DNA from: an uncultured Campylobacter sp.
Lineage (GTDB): Bacteria; Campylobacterota; Campylobacteria; Campylobacterales; Campylobacteraceae
Assembly: GCF_938045345.1 (NCBI RefSeq)
Contig: NZ_CALIMS010000046.1
Location: 1-42,048 of the forward strand
Direction: 5' to 3'
Length of the DNA stretch: 42,048 nucleotides
Within the stretch, counting starts at the first letter, position 1. Each line of letters begins with the position of its first letter. The position numbers and the translations under genes were made by a program. Positions 41,510 through 42,048 of this stretch are shown piece after piece. The notes beneath the pieces are model-generated. The model was not told the DNA's origin and searched no databases. It worked only from the letters and a program-made list of their open reading frames with translations.

Positions 41510-42048
41510 TTACTTCTCAAACGCCTTTTCTGGGCTAAACGGAAACGCCTGATAGCCCATCGCGTTGGTCATTTTTATTTCGATTGACGGCTCTTTTGCG
41601 CCCCACTCAAACTCGTTGATGTGAGGGCTAGGTACGCCGACCGGGCGGCCTTTGGCGATGTCAAACTGCATACCCGCGACCGCGGAGTAAACCATCACAC
41701 TATCAAGGTCGTCTTGATACTGCGCGAGCGATGTAACAGAGCTGTACCACTCGCTGCCGCGCTGTTTGCCGTACTCCCAGAGCTGCTCGACGGTTTTAGC
41801 TTTTTCGTCGATTTTATAGACGACTGCGCGGGAGTATTTCATGCCCGCCATCGCAGGCTGCTCCATACCGCGGGTGTCGCCGTTGTCAAAGACGGTTAGA
41901 TACACGACGCCTTTTTTAGACTTGCTGTCGATTCTAAATGCCGTGTGCTGCGTCCACTGCCAGTCAAATCCGCCCTTTTCGCTCTCGTAGCCAGGGCATT
42001 TTGAGTACTCGTCCTCGCAGACGATCTTTTTGCCGTCTTTATCCACCG
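41510..42048 (-). CDS. assT: Arylsulfate sulfotransferase (3' part)
   Basis: The visible part is the C-terminal 178 or so residues; the frame is open to the right edge. AssT features include WTQHTAF, the block DNGDTRGMEQPAMAGMKYSR, VYKIDEKAKTVEQLWEYGKQ and GSEWYSSVTSLAQY, all from the beta-propeller core. The enzyme is periplasmic, transfers sulfate between phenolic compounds without PAPS, and needs a disulfide made by a Dsb partner normally encoded beside it. The pair KIVCEDEYSKCPGY probably holds that disulfide. It ends with a strong terminator. Confidence 0.92.
   Translation of the reverse strand, partial: VDKDGKKIVCEDEYSKCPGYESEKGGFDWQWTQHTAFRIDSKSKKGVVYLTVFDNGDTRGMEQPAMAGMKYSRAVVYKIDEKAKTVEQLWEYGKQRGSEWYSSVTSLAQYQDDLDSVMVYSAVAGMQFDIAKGRPVGVPSPHINEFEWGAKEPSIEIKMTNAMGYQAFPFSPEKAFEK

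Overview
The window looks like chromosomal DNA of a moderately GC-rich Campylobacter of the oral/anaerobic type (C. gracilis-like is my guess; the species is not provable from this window). The reasons are the secG-frr-pyrE order, the extended TATAAT promoters, abundant multihaem c-type cytochromes for anaerobic respiration, a periplasmic arylsulfate sulfotransferase, and gene and spacer DNA saturated with AAATTT/GAATTT words.

Layout. 1-8.4 kb is a sulfite-respiration (mcc) locus. mccC (partial), mccB and mccA lie on the minus strand, and a two-component pair (mccS/mccR-like) lies further upstream on the same strand. A plus-strand three-gene ABC importer sits between the two halves, and imperfect 30-bp direct repeats flank that importer. 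8.8-11.6 kb holds a membrane protein with a His/Met-rich tail, a tiny lipoprotein, 1.2 kb of gene-free DNA and an unknown small protein. 11.8-13.8 kb is haoC-haoA (tetrahaem quinol dehydrogenase plus octahaem HAO-family enzyme), divergent from a two-subunit Fe-S fumarase at 14.0-15.4 kb. 15.8-20.5 kb has a DUF3137-like protein, a repeat-bearing membrane protein, TerC and a lipoprotein behind a G8 tract. 21-24.7 kb is the housekeeping set secG-frr-pyrE-RDD-rnhB plus a BAX-inhibitor-1 family gene. 24.8-28.4 kb is a tightly packed operon: beta-carbonic anhydrase, MscS channel, a 57-residue acidic microprotein, and Fe/Mn superoxide dismutase. 28.4-29.9 kb is gene-poor with degenerate repeats. 29.9-35.3 kb carries a MORN/YwqK-repeat protein, a family 6-type DNA glycosylase, moeA, an MFS transporter and rdgB. 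35.35-35.91 kb is a six-tRNA cluster (Pro, His, Arg, Arg, Leu, Asn). Then come hcp (36.2 kb), pyridoxamine kinase, menA, a nonsense-interrupted DUF2695 gene and the 3' part of assT.

How the genes work together. Much of the window serves periplasmic electron transfer to sulfur and nitrogen oxyanions. MccA (octahaem, CX15CH haem site) would reduce sulfite. HaoA fed by HaoC would reduce nitrite or hydroxylamine. Hcp would deal with NO/hydroxylamine stress in the cytoplasm behind an FNR-type site positioned at -41.5. MoeA supplies molybdenum cofactor and MenA a naphthoquinone. The haem-motif sensor kinase next to mccA suggests redox or ligand control of sulfite respiration.

Most interesting items: the direct repeats bracketing the importer inside the mcc locus; the very high density of RAATTY sites (known in C. 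jejuni as the CtsM methylation motif linked to DNA uptake); the lysine/arginine/histidine-free acidic microprotein; the G8 tract in front of a lipoprotein; the class II-geometry FNR box at hcp; and the amber stop splitting a DUF2695 gene.
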